A stretch of DNA of 64,000 bases, taken from contig JAPEVH010000006.1 in NCBI GenBank assembly GCA_026645415.1, forward strand, positions 27,061 to 91,060, written 5' to 3'. This DNA comes from Candidatus Electronema sp. (lineage in GTDB: Bacteria > Desulfobacterota > Desulfobulbia > Desulfobulbales > Desulfobulbaceae). The translations under genes and the position numbers were made by a program. This document shows positions 9,649-18,978 of the stretch, piece by piece (position 1 is the first letter of the stretch; each line of letters starts with the position of its first letter). The notes below the pieces were generated by a model. That model had not been told where the DNA came from. It made no database searches and saw nothing but the letters and a program-made list of their open reading frames with translations.

Positions 9649-11521
9649 AGCCTCTTCAGTGAAAATTAGACAGCGACCACGCAGACCTGCACGGCAATTT
9701 TTCCGCATCATTCCAATCATTCTGCACGACATAGCTGTCGCTTTTTTTGCGTGGCTGGGTGCCTACTGGCTACGCTTCAACTTATCGCTGCCTTCAGAAT
9801 ATTTGGGCGATGCTCTTGTCACCCTAACTTGGGTGCTGCCTCTGCAAACAGTAGTTTTTTCTCGGTTCGGCCTGTACAAAGGTGTCTGGCGTTTTGCCAG
9901 CCTACCTGATCTCAAACGCATTGCCTCGGCTGTCCTGCTCACGGCCTTGCTCATCCCGATTGTTCTCTATATTTTCCGAATAGATGCAGTAGTGCCCCGT
10001 TCAGTGCTGCTCCTTGATCCGCTGCTGCTTGTTGCTATAATGGGAGGCAGCCGCTTGGCGTACCGGGTCTGGAAAGAGCAGCGGTTAGTCAGCGCATTTC
10101 GGCCTGAAAGCAAGCCGGTTTTGGTGGTCGGTTCAGGCGAGACAGCAGATTATCTGCTCCGCGAACTATCCCATCATCCGACTGGCTTTCATGCGGTGGG
10201 TCTTTTAGATGACAGCCCGGATAAGCAGGGACGACAGGTTTTGGGTGTGCCAGTGCTAGGCAAACTAGAAGAAGCAGTGCAGTGGGCAGAAAAGATGGGG
10301 GTTGATGATATTGTGTTGGCATTGCCAAGAGTTGAGCATGGCATCCGCCGCCGCATCACCAAAGTTTGCGCTGAGTCTGGCTTGACTGTGCTGACTGTGC
10401 CGCCCTTGGAAGATTTGGTTTCAGGTCGGGTGACAGTCTCAAGCCTACGCCAGATTGAGCTGGACGATTTATTGGGTCGCGATCCAGTACAGCTAGACAA
10501 TAGCGGCCTAAACCGTCTACTGACTGACCAGACGGTACTGGTTACTGGAGCGGGTGGCTCCATTGGCTCAGAGCTTTGCCGACAGATTGCCCGCTTCAAG
10601 CCTAGCAAATTAGTGCTCGTCGAGCAATCAGAACTGGCTCTTTATGCAATGGAGCAGGAACTGCCGCAGCATTTTCCTCATTTACAGATCGAGCCAGTGA
10701 TCGGCGATGTCAAGAATGCGGTACGGATGAATCAGGTCATGGCTGAACATCACCCGGCAGTGCTGTTTCATGCTGCTGCGTACAAGCATGTACCGCTGAT
10801 GGAAAACAGCAATGCTTGGGAAGCTGTGCGCAATAACGTGCTGGGCACCCAGACCGTAGCGGCGGCGGCCAAGGCACATGACGTGGGCAAGTTCGTGATG
10901 GTTTCCACAGACAAGGCGGTCAATCCGACCAATGTGATGGGTGCGACCAAGCGACTGGCAGAGATGGTCTGTCAAGCCTTGCAGGAAGAGAACGGCACCC
11001 GTTTTATCTCAGTACGCTTCGGCAATGTACTTGGTTCCTCTGGCAGTGTGATTCCCAAATTCCAGAAGCAATTGGAGGCGGGCGGGCCACTGACTGTCAC
11101 GCATCCTGAAATCACCCGCTATTTCATGTCCATCCCAGAGGCGGCCCAGCTGGTCCTTCAAGCTGGACTGATGGGCCAAGGCGGAGAAATCTTTGTTCTC
11201 GACATGGGCGAGCCGATCAAAATCGCGGAACTGGCAAAATTGATGATCACGCTGTCCGGCGCGGAAGAGGACAGCATCCGCATCGAATACACTGGCCTAC
11301 GTCCGGGCGAAAAGCTCTATGAGGAGCTGCTCGCTGACGATGAATCAACCCTTGCCACGCCGCATCCAAAACTGCGTGTCGCCAAGGCTCGTTCAGCGGA
11401 TATAGAGTGGCACACTGAATGTTTGACATGGATGTTGCAGCCCGGCATGCGTGATGAAATGGAAATCAAAAGCCAGCTCAAAATCTGGGTGCCAGAATAT
11501 CAGCCGGATTTGAGGGCATGA
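9638..11521 (+). CDS. Membrane-bound nucleotide-sugar 4,6-dehydratase (WbpM/CapD/PglF-like)
   Basis: A protein of 627 residues. About four N-terminal membrane helices come first (residues 25-130), then a CoA-binding-like Rossmann domain (VLVVGSGETADYLL) and a catalytic SDR domain with TGAGGSIGSELCRQ near residue 306. The catalytic region reads VSTDKAVNPTNVMGATKR, with Met in place of the usual Tyr before x3-Lys, as in the large WbpM-type enzymes. It dehydrates UDP-GlcNAc to the 4-keto-6-deoxy sugar. The annotated TTG start overlaps the pseudogene; GTG at 9659 is an alternative. Its neighbours (reductase, priming transferase, GT4) support a role in QuiNAc- or bacillosamine-type sugar synthesis. 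Confidence 0.92.
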   Translation: MTFEASSVKIRQRPRRPARQFFRIIPIILHDIAVAFFAWLGAYWLRFNLSLPSEYLGDALVTLTWVLPLQTVVFSRFGLYKGVWRFASLPDLKRIASAVLLTALLIPIVLYIFRIDAVVPRSVLLLDPLLLVAIMGGSRLAYRVWKEQRLVSAFRPESKPVLVVGSGETADYLLRELSHHPTGFHAVGLLDDSPDKQGRQVLGVPVLGKLEEAVQWAEKMGVDDIVLALPRVEHGIRRRITKVCAESGLTVLTVPPLEDLVSGRVTVSSLRQIELDDLLGRDPVQLDNSGLNRLLTDQTVLVTGAGGSIGSELCRQIARFKPSKLVLVEQSELALYAMEQELPQHFPHLQIEPVIGDVKNAVRMNQVMAEHHPAVLFHAAAYKHVPLMENSNAWEAVRNNVLGTQTVAAAAKAHDVGKFVMVSTDKAVNPTNVMGATKRLAEMVCQALQEENGTRFISVRFGNVLGSSGSVIPKFQKQLEAGGPLTVTHPEITRYFMSIPEAAQLVLQAGLMGQGGEIFVLDMGEPIKIAELAKLMITLSGAEEDSIRIEYTGLRPGEKLYEELLADDESTLATPHPKLRVAKARSADIEWHTECLTWMLQPGMRDEMEIKSQLKIWVPEYQPDLRA

Positions 11522-11534
11522 ACCGTTTCTTCTG

Positions 11535-12698
11535 ATGAAAGTCATTTTTTTTGCAGCTTCTGACGGATTTCTTTGCAAGTTCTGCCTTCCTCTCGCCCGT
11601 TCCTTACGAGATCGCCAGATTGACGTTGTCCTGATGTCGCCGCCCGGTGACTATGTTTCCCATTTCAAAGATGAAGGCTTCAGATGGGTGCCGCTGCCCA
11701 TGAAGCGGTCCAGCCTGAATCCGCTGCGCGAGCTTCTTGTTTTGTGGTCTGTTTATACTGTTTGCAGACAGGAAGCACCTGATGCTGTACACAGTTTTAC
11801 CATCAAGGCTGTTGTCTATGGAGGATTGGCGGCTCAAGCCGCAAGGGTGAAAAAAAGAATTCACGCTGTCACCGGCATGGGATATGTATTCAGCAGCTCT
11901 TCATTCAAAGCCCGTCTTCTTCGTCCTGTGGTCAAAGGCTTGCTCAAGCTGGCATTGCGGGGCAAAGAAAGCCTGCTGATCGTCCAGAATCCTGATGACA
12001 GCCAGTTGTTCAGTGATTGCAAGTTGATTTCGCCGGACAACATTCATCTGATCAGAGCATCAGGATCAGGTGTGGATGCTGAGTATTTTGCGCCGATGCA
12101 GCAACAACAACGCGGCGGCACGTTCAAAGTGCTGCTGGCCGCCCGGCTGCTGCGGGAAAAAGGCATCCAAGAATATGCGGCGGCAACCGACTTGCTGGCG
12201 CATCGGGCCGAGCAGGTGGAATTTCTCCTCGCAGGCGCTCCTGATAACAGCAATCCCGGTTCGCTTAAAAATACTGAAATAGAGCACATCAAGCAGGCTG
12301 GTCACGTCACTGTACTTGGGCATGTTGCTGATATGCGGCGGCTGTTGAACGACGTTGATCTTTTTGTCCTTCCCAGTCATTACCGGGAAGGAGTGCCGCA
12401 AGTGCTGCTGGAGGCAGCTTCCATGTCCCTGCCGCTCATAACCACAGATGCGCCGGGATGTCGGGAAGCAGTGGCTGAAGGAGTCAACGGCTTTCTGGTC
12501 CCAGTGCGAAATGCTGCGGCTTTGGCGGAAAAAATTGAATATCTGCTCGATCATCCTGAGCTGTGCCTCGCCTTTGGCAGAGCTGGCAGAAAAAAAGTGC
12601 TCAATGAATTTGATCAGAGAATTATTTTTCCCCAAACGTTGGAGGTTTACCGTTCTCTGAAATTGACTTGCAATGACCGTCCGCAACCTGCACCCTGA
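11535..12698 (+). CDS. Glycosyltransferase family 4 (PglA-like)
   Basis: A protein of 387 residues with a GT-B fold. The N-terminus MKVIFFAASDGFLCKFCLPL and the segment VHSFTIKAVVYGGLAA followed by AVTGMGYVFSS are characteristic of bacillosaminyl/QuiNAc-diphospho-undecaprenol GalNAc transferases (PglA and relatives). The C-terminal donor domain has LPSHYREGVPQVLLEAASM and TTDAPGCREAV, with the E-x7-E acid pair. It most likely adds the second sugar to the lipid-linked product of the priming transferase upstream (inference). It lies 13 bases after the dehydratase gene and overlaps the next gene by 26 bases, so all belong to one operon. Confidence 0.88.
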   Translation: MKVIFFAASDGFLCKFCLPLARSLRDRQIDVVLMSPPGDYVSHFKDEGFRWVPLPMKRSSLNPLRELLVLWSVYTVCRQEAPDAVHSFTIKAVVYGGLAAQAARVKKRIHAVTGMGYVFSSSSFKARLLRPVVKGLLKLALRGKESLLIVQNPDDSQLFSDCKLISPDNIHLIRASGSGVDAEYFAPMQQQQRGGTFKVLLAARLLREKGIQEYAAATDLLAHRAEQVEFLLAGAPDNSNPGSLKNTEIEHIKQAGHVTVLGHVADMRRLLNDVDLFVLPSHYREGVPQVLLEAASMSLPLITTDAPGCREAVAEGVNGFLVPVRNAAALAEKIEYLLDHPELCLAFGRAGRKKVLNEFDQRIIFPQTLEVYRSLKLTCNDRPQPAP

Positions 12699-13794
12699 AA
12701 CGGCTGACCTTCTGCGTAGCCTATTCAGCGGCCAAGAGGTACATTGGCCTGCTGATCTGTCGGCAGAGGTCTTTTTCCAAGAAACTGCCGGGCAGGGCAT
12801 GGCTCCGCTGCTGTTCCGCAGAATCAGCAAACAAGACTGCTCTGACTGGCCGTCCGATCTGTTGGCCCGTTTGAAAGAAACGGCCCTGCGTCAAGCTGCG
12901 GCAGAACTGCTCTTGGAAGCTGATCTCCGCGCCCTGCTGCAAGCTTTTGCGGAAGCGGGCATTCAGCCGCTGCTGCTCAAAGGCACTGCCTTGGCTTACA
13001 GTCTCTATTCTGAACCGTGGCTTCGCCCCCGCTGCGACACCGATCTGCTTATTGCTGAATCAGAGCGAGAAAAGGCGGCAGCAGTGCTCCGGCAGTTGGG
13101 TTACGCTCCTTTGCTTGAAGAAAAAACGGAATATCTCAGCTCACAGATGAGCTATTCCAAGGCCGTGCAGGGAATGCGTTTTAGCTATGATCTGCACTGG
13201 CAGATCAGCAACACTAACCGCCAGTTCAGCCGCAGCTTTGCTGATGAGCATTTATTTGCCGCCGCAGTCCCTGTTCCAGCCTTGGGCGAACATGCCCGGA
13301 CATTAAGCAAGATTGACACTCTGCTTTATGCCTGCTTCCACCGGGCTGGACATTTCTCTCACAGCGGTGACCGGCTGATCTGGCTGCATGACATCCACCT
13401 GCTCTGCCAATCCCTGACTGACGAAGAGGCTGAGAGCTTCTGTGCCAAAGCAAAGCAGCTTGAAATAACCACAATCTGTACAGATGCAATTACTACGGCC
13501 AAGTCGTGGTTTAACACGCAATTACTTGCGCAACTGGCAGCATTGTTACAAGAAAAGACAGACAATGAAGATTTTGCAGTACTTCTCACACCGGGTGGAA
13601 GACAGGTTGGCATCAAAAATCATGCCCTGCTGGAGCTGAAAGGACTGACTACCTGGCAGGAGCGTATCCGTTTTCTCCTTCAGAACGCTTTTCCCCCACC
13701 AGAATTCATGCGCTTACGATACGGTAATTCTGCGCTACCTCTCCTCTACATAAAGCGTTTCGCAGAAGCAGTATATATTTTTTTAAGACGATAA
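12673..13794 (+). CDS. Nucleotidyltransferase-fold family protein (NTP_transf_5 type)
   Basis: A protein of 373 residues. The core PLLLKGTALAYSLYSEPWLR followed by RCDTDLLI fits the uncharacterised nucleotidyltransferase family (PF14907): a Lys-Gly switch, then the D-x-D metal pair in CDTDLL. A helical C-terminal half contains YACFHRAGHF and WLHDIHLLC, also typical. These proteins often close polysaccharide and lasso-peptide type clusters; their substrate is not known. It overlaps the GT4 gene and is the last gene of the surface polysaccharide operon; the 94 bases after it contain a possible TAAAAT -10 box for trpA. Confidence 0.8.
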   Translation: MTVRNLHPETADLLRSLFSGQEVHWPADLSAEVFFQETAGQGMAPLLFRRISKQDCSDWPSDLLARLKETALRQAAAELLLEADLRALLQAFAEAGIQPLLLKGTALAYSLYSEPWLRPRCDTDLLIAESEREKAAAVLRQLGYAPLLEEKTEYLSSQMSYSKAVQGMRFSYDLHWQISNTNRQFSRSFADEHLFAAAVPVPALGEHARTLSKIDTLLYACFHRAGHFSHSGDRLIWLHDIHLLCQSLTDEEAESFCAKAKQLEITTICTDAITTAKSWFNTQLLAQLAALLQEKTDNEDFAVLLTPGGRQVGIKNHALLELKGLTTWQERIRFLLQNAFPPPEFMRLRYGNSALPLLYIKRFAEAVYIFLRR

Positions 13795-13888
13795 CCTCCT
13801 GTGTCCGCAAATCAACATACCTTTTTTGCCCATCCTCTGTTAAAATAGCCAAACCGTTTTAAGAGTACCTCTTCAACAGGAACATCCT

Positions 13889-14662
13889 ATGAACTTGCAG
13901 CAGGATTTGCAGCAGCGGCTGCAGCAGAAGTCCGTTCTTCTCATGACGCATCTGGTTCTCGGCTATCCTTCCTTAGCCATCAACCGTGAAGTGATTCAGC
14001 AGATGGCTGAAAACGGAGTGGACTGCATCGAACTCCAGATTCCTTTTTCTGAACCAATGGCTGATGGGCCGGTTATTTTGAAAGCAAATCAAGACGCTCT
14101 TGCTTCAGGTATCAAAGTGCAGGACTGCCTTAGCTTTGCTGCTGAAATGGTGCGGGAATATCCTCAAGTGCATTTTCTGTTTATGACCTACTGCAACATT
14201 GCCTTCCGTTATGGCTTTGCCGCCTTTATGAAGCAGACAGCAGAACTCGGTCTTAAAGGGTTGATTATTCCTGACTTGCCGGTCGAAGAAGGCAAAGAAT
14301 ATCTGCGGCTGACCAAGGAGAACAATTTAGCAGCCATTATGTTCTTCACTCCGACTTCCACAGATGCGCGGATGGCAGAAGTAGCAGGGCAGGGCGACGG
14401 TTTTATTTACTGCGTAGCTCGCAAAGGAGTAACTGGTGAACATACCGAGATCGATAACAATCTTGCCGACTACCTAACTCGCTGCCGCAAGGCCACGGAT
14501 CTCCCTTTAGCCGTGGGCTTTGGCATTGCCAGCCGCAAAGATGTAGCTACGCTGGAGGGCAGGGCGGACATGGCCGTGATCGGCACTGCGACCATCAAAC
14601 TGGTTGACCGGGAAGGCGCAGCAACCGTTGGGCCGTTCATCCGCTCGCTGGCTGGAGTCTGA
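13889..14662 (+). CDS. trpA: Tryptophan synthase alpha chain
   Basis: A protein of 257 residues, a TIM barrel that cleaves indole-3-glycerol phosphate to indole and glyceraldehyde-3-phosphate. The catalytic Glu and Asp are both present in CIELQIPFSEPMADGP, and the phosphate-binding end has RKGVTG and VGFGIAS. The trpB partner and the rest of the trp operon are absent from the neighbourhood; a UbiA-type gene follows after 6 bases. The family normally needs TrpB for full activity, so trpB must be elsewhere. The ATG at 13889 follows AACAGGAAC at a suitable distance. Confidence 0.95.
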   Translation: MNLQQDLQQRLQQKSVLLMTHLVLGYPSLAINREVIQQMAENGVDCIELQIPFSEPMADGPVILKANQDALASGIKVQDCLSFAAEMVREYPQVHFLFMTYCNIAFRYGFAAFMKQTAELGLKGLIIPDLPVEEGKEYLRLTKENNLAAIMFFTPTSTDARMAEVAGQGDGFIYCVARKGVTGEHTEIDNNLADYLTRCRKATDLPLAVGFGIASRKDVATLEGRADMAVIGTATIKLVDREGAATVGPFIRSLAGV

Positions 14663-14668
14663 TTTTCC

Positions 14669-15526
14669 ATGTTTGCCAAAATCAGCACCATGCTTGAAAT
14701 GATCAAGTTCAAGCATACGGTCTTTGCCATGCCCTTTGCTCTAATGGGGGCAGTCTTGGCTGTACGCGGCATTCCATCGTTCTGGGTCTTCTTCTGGGTG
14801 ATCATTGCCATGATCGGAGTGCGCACTGCGGCTATGACCTTCAACTGCATTGCAGACCGCCGCTTTGATGCAGCCAATCCTCGAACTAGCAAAAGAGCCA
14901 TTCCTAGTGGACAGGTCTCGCTCAATGAATCGTGGTCGATGGTCGCAGCAGCTTCGGCTCTGTTCTTTTTTGCCTGCTGGATGCTCAACAGCTTGGCTCT
15001 CCAGATTGCTCCGTTTGCCCTTGCCCTGACCTTTTTCTATTCGCTGACCAAACGTTTCACTTGGCTCTGTCATGTCGTACTAGGTATTGCCTTGGCTTTT
15101 TCACCACTGGGCGGCTGGGTAGCAGCCGCAGGCAGCCTGAGTGGCTATCCTTGGGTATTATCGCTCGGAGTGCTGTTCTGGGTAGCAGGTTTTGATATAG
15201 TCTATGCCTCGCAAGATGCAGAATTTGATCGGCAGGCTGGACTCTATTCTATACCTGCCTCGCTAGGGCGGCGTAATGCCTTTCAGTTAGCAGTCGTCTT
15301 TCATATTCTTGCCTTCATTCTTTTCACCGTGACTGGTTATCTCCAGCATTTGCATGTAGTTTATTATATAGGTATTGTCTTGACCGGCGCAGCGTTGTTC
15401 TATCAGCATCTGATTGTCAACCCAAGAGATCTCTCTAAGATCCAGATGTCTTTCTTCTCAATGAATGGTTTCATTTCGCTAACGCTATTTGTTGCAACCT
15501 GTCTCTCTCTGTTGATGAGGGGCTAA
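14669..15526 (+). CDS. ubiA: UbiA-type aromatic prenyltransferase
   Basis: An integral membrane protein of 285 residues with about eight to nine helices. The two Asp-rich prenyl-diphosphate motifs are visible: NCIADRRFDAANPRT near residue 68 and YASQDAEFDRQAG near residue 185. The N-terminus KISTMLEMIKFKHTVFAMPF is the UbiA-superfamily start found in both UbiA and MqnP. It attaches a polyprenyl tail to an aromatic acid in quinone synthesis. In an anaerobe that uses menaquinone the MqnP (futalosine route) role is the more likely one, but the sequence alone does not settle this. It is probably co-transcribed with trpA and followed by a terminator. Confidence 0.88.
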   Translation: MFAKISTMLEMIKFKHTVFAMPFALMGAVLAVRGIPSFWVFFWVIIAMIGVRTAAMTFNCIADRRFDAANPRTSKRAIPSGQVSLNESWSMVAAASALFFFACWMLNSLALQIAPFALALTFFYSLTKRFTWLCHVVLGIALAFSPLGGWVAAAGSLSGYPWVLSLGVLFWVAGFDIVYASQDAEFDRQAGLYSIPASLGRRNAFQLAVVFHILAFILFTVTGYLQHLHVVYYIGIVLTGAALFYQHLIVNPRDLSKIQMSFFSMNGFISLTLFVATCLSLLMRG

Positions 15527-15545
15527 AGGAAAGCGTTCCTTTTTT
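15525..15545 (+). terminator. Rho-independent terminator after the UbiA-type gene
   Basis: A 7-base stem AAAGGAA/TTCCTTT with a 4-base loop follows the UbiA-type stop codon directly, and the stem runs into a T tract of six. It separates the trpA-ubiA pair from the methyl-cycle genes downstream. Confidence 0.7.
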
Positions 15546-15617
15546 GCTTGAAAAGAAAGGGTATTCTTTGTAAGAATCGCAATATCCTTTGCTCAAACTG
15601 CCTAATAACTCAAAGCT

Positions 15618-17510
15618 ATGAAGCCTGACTTTCTTGAATATATCCATAATCATGTAGTGCTCGGTGACGGTGCCCTTGGTTCTTATCTCTTTGAACAGGG
15701 CGTGGAGCGGGGCCGCAATCTCGATCTGCTCAACCTGCAAGCTCCAGAGACTATTCTGGCTGCGCATGAGGAGTATATTCGGGCAGGAAGTCAACTGATT
15801 GAGACCAATACCTTTGGGGCAAATCGCTTTAAGTTGCGCGAAGCTGGGGCCAGAGAGCAGGCTCGGCAAATCAACCGGCTTGGGGCAGAGATTGCAAGTA
15901 AAGCTGCGGGCAAACAGGTTTATGTTGCTGGTTCGGTTGGGCCAAGTGGCATCAGCTTTCCGTTGCATGACGACGAGGATGTCAACCTAGAAGCAATTCA
16001 GGAGAGCGTTTGCGAGCAAGTTTTAGGCTTGCTTGAAGGTGGGGTTGACCTGCTGATCTTAGAGACGTTTTCCAGTTTGGAGGAAATCCTGCTGGCCATT
16101 AAGGCCACCCGCAGCGTGGCCCCGCATCTGCCTGTGGTTGCGCAGATGGTTTTTCCTACCAAAGGGCTGACTGTTTTGGGTGAAGACGCGCTGTTCTGTG
16201 GCCAGCAAATGCGGGCTGCTGGCGCGGCCTTAGTTGGGACAAATTGCGGCCGGGGCGTGGATGCTACAGTGCAGGCTGTTGCCCACATGTCGCCCTTGGC
16301 GGGCGAGGGCACGCCCTTATCTGCCTTTCCTAATGCTGGCTTACCAGAGCTGCTTGGCGGGCGGATGATCTATCCGGCCCAGCCTAGTTACATGGCTGTA
16401 CGGGCTAAAGAAATGATCCGCAAAGGGGTACACCTGATTGGTGGCTGTTGCGGTACCCAACCTGCCCATATTCAGGAGTTTCGTTCTGTCTTGCGCATTA
16501 AGCCGGTGCGGATCTCTCTGAGTGGCCCAGAAGTTCCGCCCGAACCTACAGAGCCTGTGACTGGTGCGGCAAAGCACGGCGGGTTTCTGGACTCCCTGCA
16601 AGCAGGCCGCTTGCCAATTATTGTTGAACTTGATCCGCCAACGCATTTGGATGCAGAGCCAGTTCTCTTGGGAGCCGAGCAATTAGCGCAAGCTGGGGTG
16701 GATGCTATCTCTTTGGGCGAGAACCCCTTGGCCGTGCTGCGGGCCGGCAACCTGAGCATGGCTGCCTTGATTCGGCAGCGGACAGGGGTGCAAACTATTC
16801 TCCATCAGACTGGCCGGGATGTGAACGCCCTTGGGCTACAGTCGCGGATGATGGACGCGCACCTGCTCGGTATTGAAGCAGTGCTGGCAGTGTCTGGTGA
16901 TTCTGCCGCAGGCACGGATCAGCCGGGTGTAAGTGGTATTTTTGATCTGCGCTCCTATGGCCTGATTGCCATGCTGGAAGGTCTCAACCGAGGTCTGAGC
17001 ATGGCCGGGCAGAGCCTCCGGCAAGAGACCAATTTCTCCATTGGAGCAGCCTTTAGTTTCCGCCCCGATGATCCTGAAACCCAGCTTCGCCGCTTGGAGA
17101 AAAAGGCTGAACTGGGGGCACGCTTTGCCATGACCCAGCCTATCTTTGCCCCTGAAACAGTGGAACAGATGCTGGAGCAGGTGCGCCATCTTGACATTCT
17201 TGTATTTCCGGGTATCTTTCCTTTGATCTCAGCTCGGAATGCTGAGTTTCTCCATAATGAAGTACCTGGTATTTCCGTGCCACAGGACTTGCGTCGCCGT
17301 TTAGCTCAGTTTGAGCAGGTGGCAGATCAGCGCAAGGTTGCTTTAGAATACACTGCTGGCATGATTGCGCAAATAGCACCCATGATCGACGGCCTGTACT
17401 TAATCAGCCCGCTCAATAAATGGGATATTGCCCTCAACTTTGTCCTTCAAGCTCGGCAGGGTGGGTGGAAAGGGAGCGGCCGGGCTAATCCGCCGCAGAG
17501 TGGCTGCTGA
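15618..17510 (+). CDS. Bifunctional homocysteine S-methyltransferase / 5,10-methylene-THF reductase
   Basis: A protein of 630 residues made of two enzymes. Residues 1-295 are a homocysteine S-methyltransferase barrel with [11 protein letters not shown] at the start, GTNCGRG as the first zinc cysteine, and GGCCGTQP with the Cys-Cys pair. Residues 325-620 are a MetF-like flavin barrel ([31 protein letters not shown]). The order matches the YitJ-type fusion. It would make 5-methyl-THF and move methyl groups to homocysteine, giving methionine to metK, which lies 62 bases downstream. With metK and ahcY it forms a physically linked methyl cycle. ATG 15618 lacks a strong ribosome site but fits the family start. 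Confidence 0.93.
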   Translation: MKPDFLEYIHNHVVLGDGALGSYLFEQGVERGRNLDLLNLQAPETILAAHEEYIRAGSQLIETNTFGANRFKLREAGAREQARQINRLGAEIASKAAGKQVYVAGSVGPSGISFPLHDDEDVNLEAIQESVCEQVLGLLEGGVDLLILETFSSLEEILLAIKATRSVAPHLPVVAQMVFPTKGLTVLGEDALFCGQQMRAAGAALVGTNCGRGVDATVQAVAHMSPLAGEGTPLSAFPNAGLPELLGGRMIYPAQPSYMAVRAKEMIRKGVHLIGGCCGTQPAHIQEFRSVLRIKPVRISLSGPEVPPEPTEPVTGAAKHGGFLDSLQAGRLPIIVELDPPTHLDAEPVLLGAEQLAQAGVDAISLGENPLAVLRAGNLSMAALIRQRTGVQTILHQTGRDVNALGLQSRMMDAHLLGIEAVLAVSGDSAAGTDQPGVSGIFDLRSYGLIAMLEGLNRGLSMAGQSLRQETNFSIGAAFSFRPDDPETQLRRLEKKAELGARFAMTQPIFAPETVEQMLEQVRHLDILVFPGIFPLISARNAEFLHNEVPGISVPQDLRRRLAQFEQVADQRKVALEYTAGMIAQIAPMIDGLYLISPLNKWDIALNFVLQARQGGWKGSGRANPPQSGC

Positions 17511-17572
17511 ATTTTCTCTTCCCACTACGCCGCATCAATCTTCCAATTTCTTTAAACGGAGCGTTCTTTCTT

Positions 17573-18736
17573 ATGGCAAGCCATCTTTTTACGTCCGAAT
17601 CTGTGTCTGAAGGCCATCCTGATAAGGTGGCAGACCAGATCTCTGATGCCATTCTTGATGCTATTCTGGCTCAGGATCCTCATGCCCGCGTGGGTTGCGA
17701 GAGCCTTGTCACCACGGGGTTGGCCATGATCGCCGGGGAAATCACCACCACTGCCTGGGTTGATATGCCAGACATAGTCCGGCAAACCATCAAGGAGATT
17801 GGCTACAACTCCTCGGACATGGGCTTTGACTGGCAGTCCTGTGCGGTCATGACTACCATTGACAAGCAGTCGCCAGACATTGCCCAAGGCGTGAATGAAG
17901 GCACTGGCCTTGATCTGGAGCAGGGCGCAGGCGACCAGGGCCTGATGTTTGGCTATGCCTGTGACGAAACCAGCGTCTTGATGCCCATGCCGATCACCTA
18001 TGCCCATCGGCTGGTGAAACAGCAGGCCGAAGTGCGCAAGAACGGGGTGCTGCCGTGGTTGCGGCCTGATGCCAAGAGCCAGGTTACAGTGGAGTATCAA
18101 GACAACCAGCCCAAGCGGATTGAGGCGGTGGTCTTGTCCAGCCAGCACAGTCCAGATGTCTCCTATGCTGACCTAAAGGAAGGCATCATGGAGGAGATCA
18201 TCAAGAAGATCCTGCCCGCTGACATGGTTGATGAGCAGACCAAGTATTTCATCAACCCAACTGGTCGTTTTGTTATTGGTGGGCCAGTGGGTGACTGCGG
18301 CGTGACCGGGCGGAAGATCATTGTTGATTCCTATGGTGGACGCGGCTCGCACGGTGGCGGGGCTTTCTCTGGCAAGGATCCGTCCAAGGTTGACCGTTCG
18401 TCCTCGTACATGGGCCGTTATGTAGCCAAGAATATTGTTGCGGCGGGCTTGGCCTCAACCGTGGAAGTGCAGGTAGCCTATGCTATTGGCGTTGCCAAGC
18501 CGGTGTCGATCAACGTCAATACCTTTGGCACGGGCAAGATTTCTGAGGAACGGCTGACGCAGTTAGTCAGCCAGATCTTTGATCTGCGGCCCAAGGCTAT
18601 TATTCAGCAGCTCAACCTCCTGCGGCCCATCTATCATCAAACTGCTGCCTATGGTCACTTTGGCCGCGAGCTGCCTGATTTCACTTGGGAGCGCACGGAC
18701 AAGGCCGAGGAGCTGAAGGCTGCGGCAAGCATCTGA
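17573..18736 (+). CDS. metK: S-adenosylmethionine synthase
   Basis: A protein of 387 residues, the typical MetK length. It makes SAM from methionine and ATP. Signatures: [19 protein letters not shown] at the N-terminus, [16 protein letters not shown] for the ATP site, the phosphate loop [16 protein letters not shown], and the potassium/ATP segment [14 protein letters not shown]. It follows the homocysteine methyltransferase fusion and precedes ahcY, so synthesis, use and recycling of SAM are grouped. A 23-base dyad repeat array lies in the spacer before ahcY. Confidence 0.98.
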   Translation: MASHLFTSESVSEGHPDKVADQISDAILDAILAQDPHARVGCESLVTTGLAMIAGEITTTAWVDMPDIVRQTIKEIGYNSSDMGFDWQSCAVMTTIDKQSPDIAQGVNEGTGLDLEQGAGDQGLMFGYACDETSVLMPMPITYAHRLVKQQAEVRKNGVLPWLRPDAKSQVTVEYQDNQPKRIEAVVLSSQHSPDVSYADLKEGIMEEIIKKILPADMVDEQTKYFINPTGRFVIGGPVGDCGVTGRKIIVDSYGGRGSHGGGAFSGKDPSKVDRSSSYMGRYVAKNIVAAGLASTVEVQVAYAIGVAKPVSINVNTFGTGKISEERLTQLVSQIFDLRPKAIIQQLNLLRPIYHQTAAYGHFGRELPDFTWERTDKAEELKAAASI

Positions 18737-18757
18737 GCCTGTCTGTCCTTCATGTAG

Positions 18758-18872
18758 ACACCAAACAATCTTTGGTGTCTACACCAACCGAATCTTGGTG
18801 TCTACACCAAACAATCTTTGGTGTCTACACCAACTGAATCTTGGTGTCTCCACCAAGCAACTGTTCGTGTCT
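18758..18872. repeat. Five tandem 23-bp palindromic units between metK and ahcY
   Basis: Five head-to-tail units of exactly 23 bases, at 18758, 18781, 18804, 18827 and 18850. Each has the form ACACCAA-N9-TTGGTGTCT, so each is an imperfect dyad able to fold as a 7-base stem. The left and right arms are almost constant and the centre alternates between AACAATCT-like and CCGAATCT-like versions (units 1 and 3 are identical). Unit 5 has diverged. The array lies wholly between two methyl-cycle genes on the same strand and could act on the transcript as consecutive hairpins. Confidence 0.92.
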
Positions 18873-18978
18873 GCATGAATCGGACAAACTATCCTGCGGG
18901 GATGATTCTTTGATCGCCCCCCATTTATTTTATCAGGGCGGATGCGTAATTCGTCCCTACGTGCATTGGAGCAATACT

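Noticed and set aside
18758..18872. CRISPR array
   Set aside because: Units follow each other with no spacers of unique sequence, each unit is a 23-base dyad, and no cas genes are near. The same holds for the arrays at 58131 and 61952.
18873..18978. SAH riboswitch upstream of ahcY
   Set aside because: I could not find the conserved core; only short GC-rich pairings are seen. A covariance-model search would decide.
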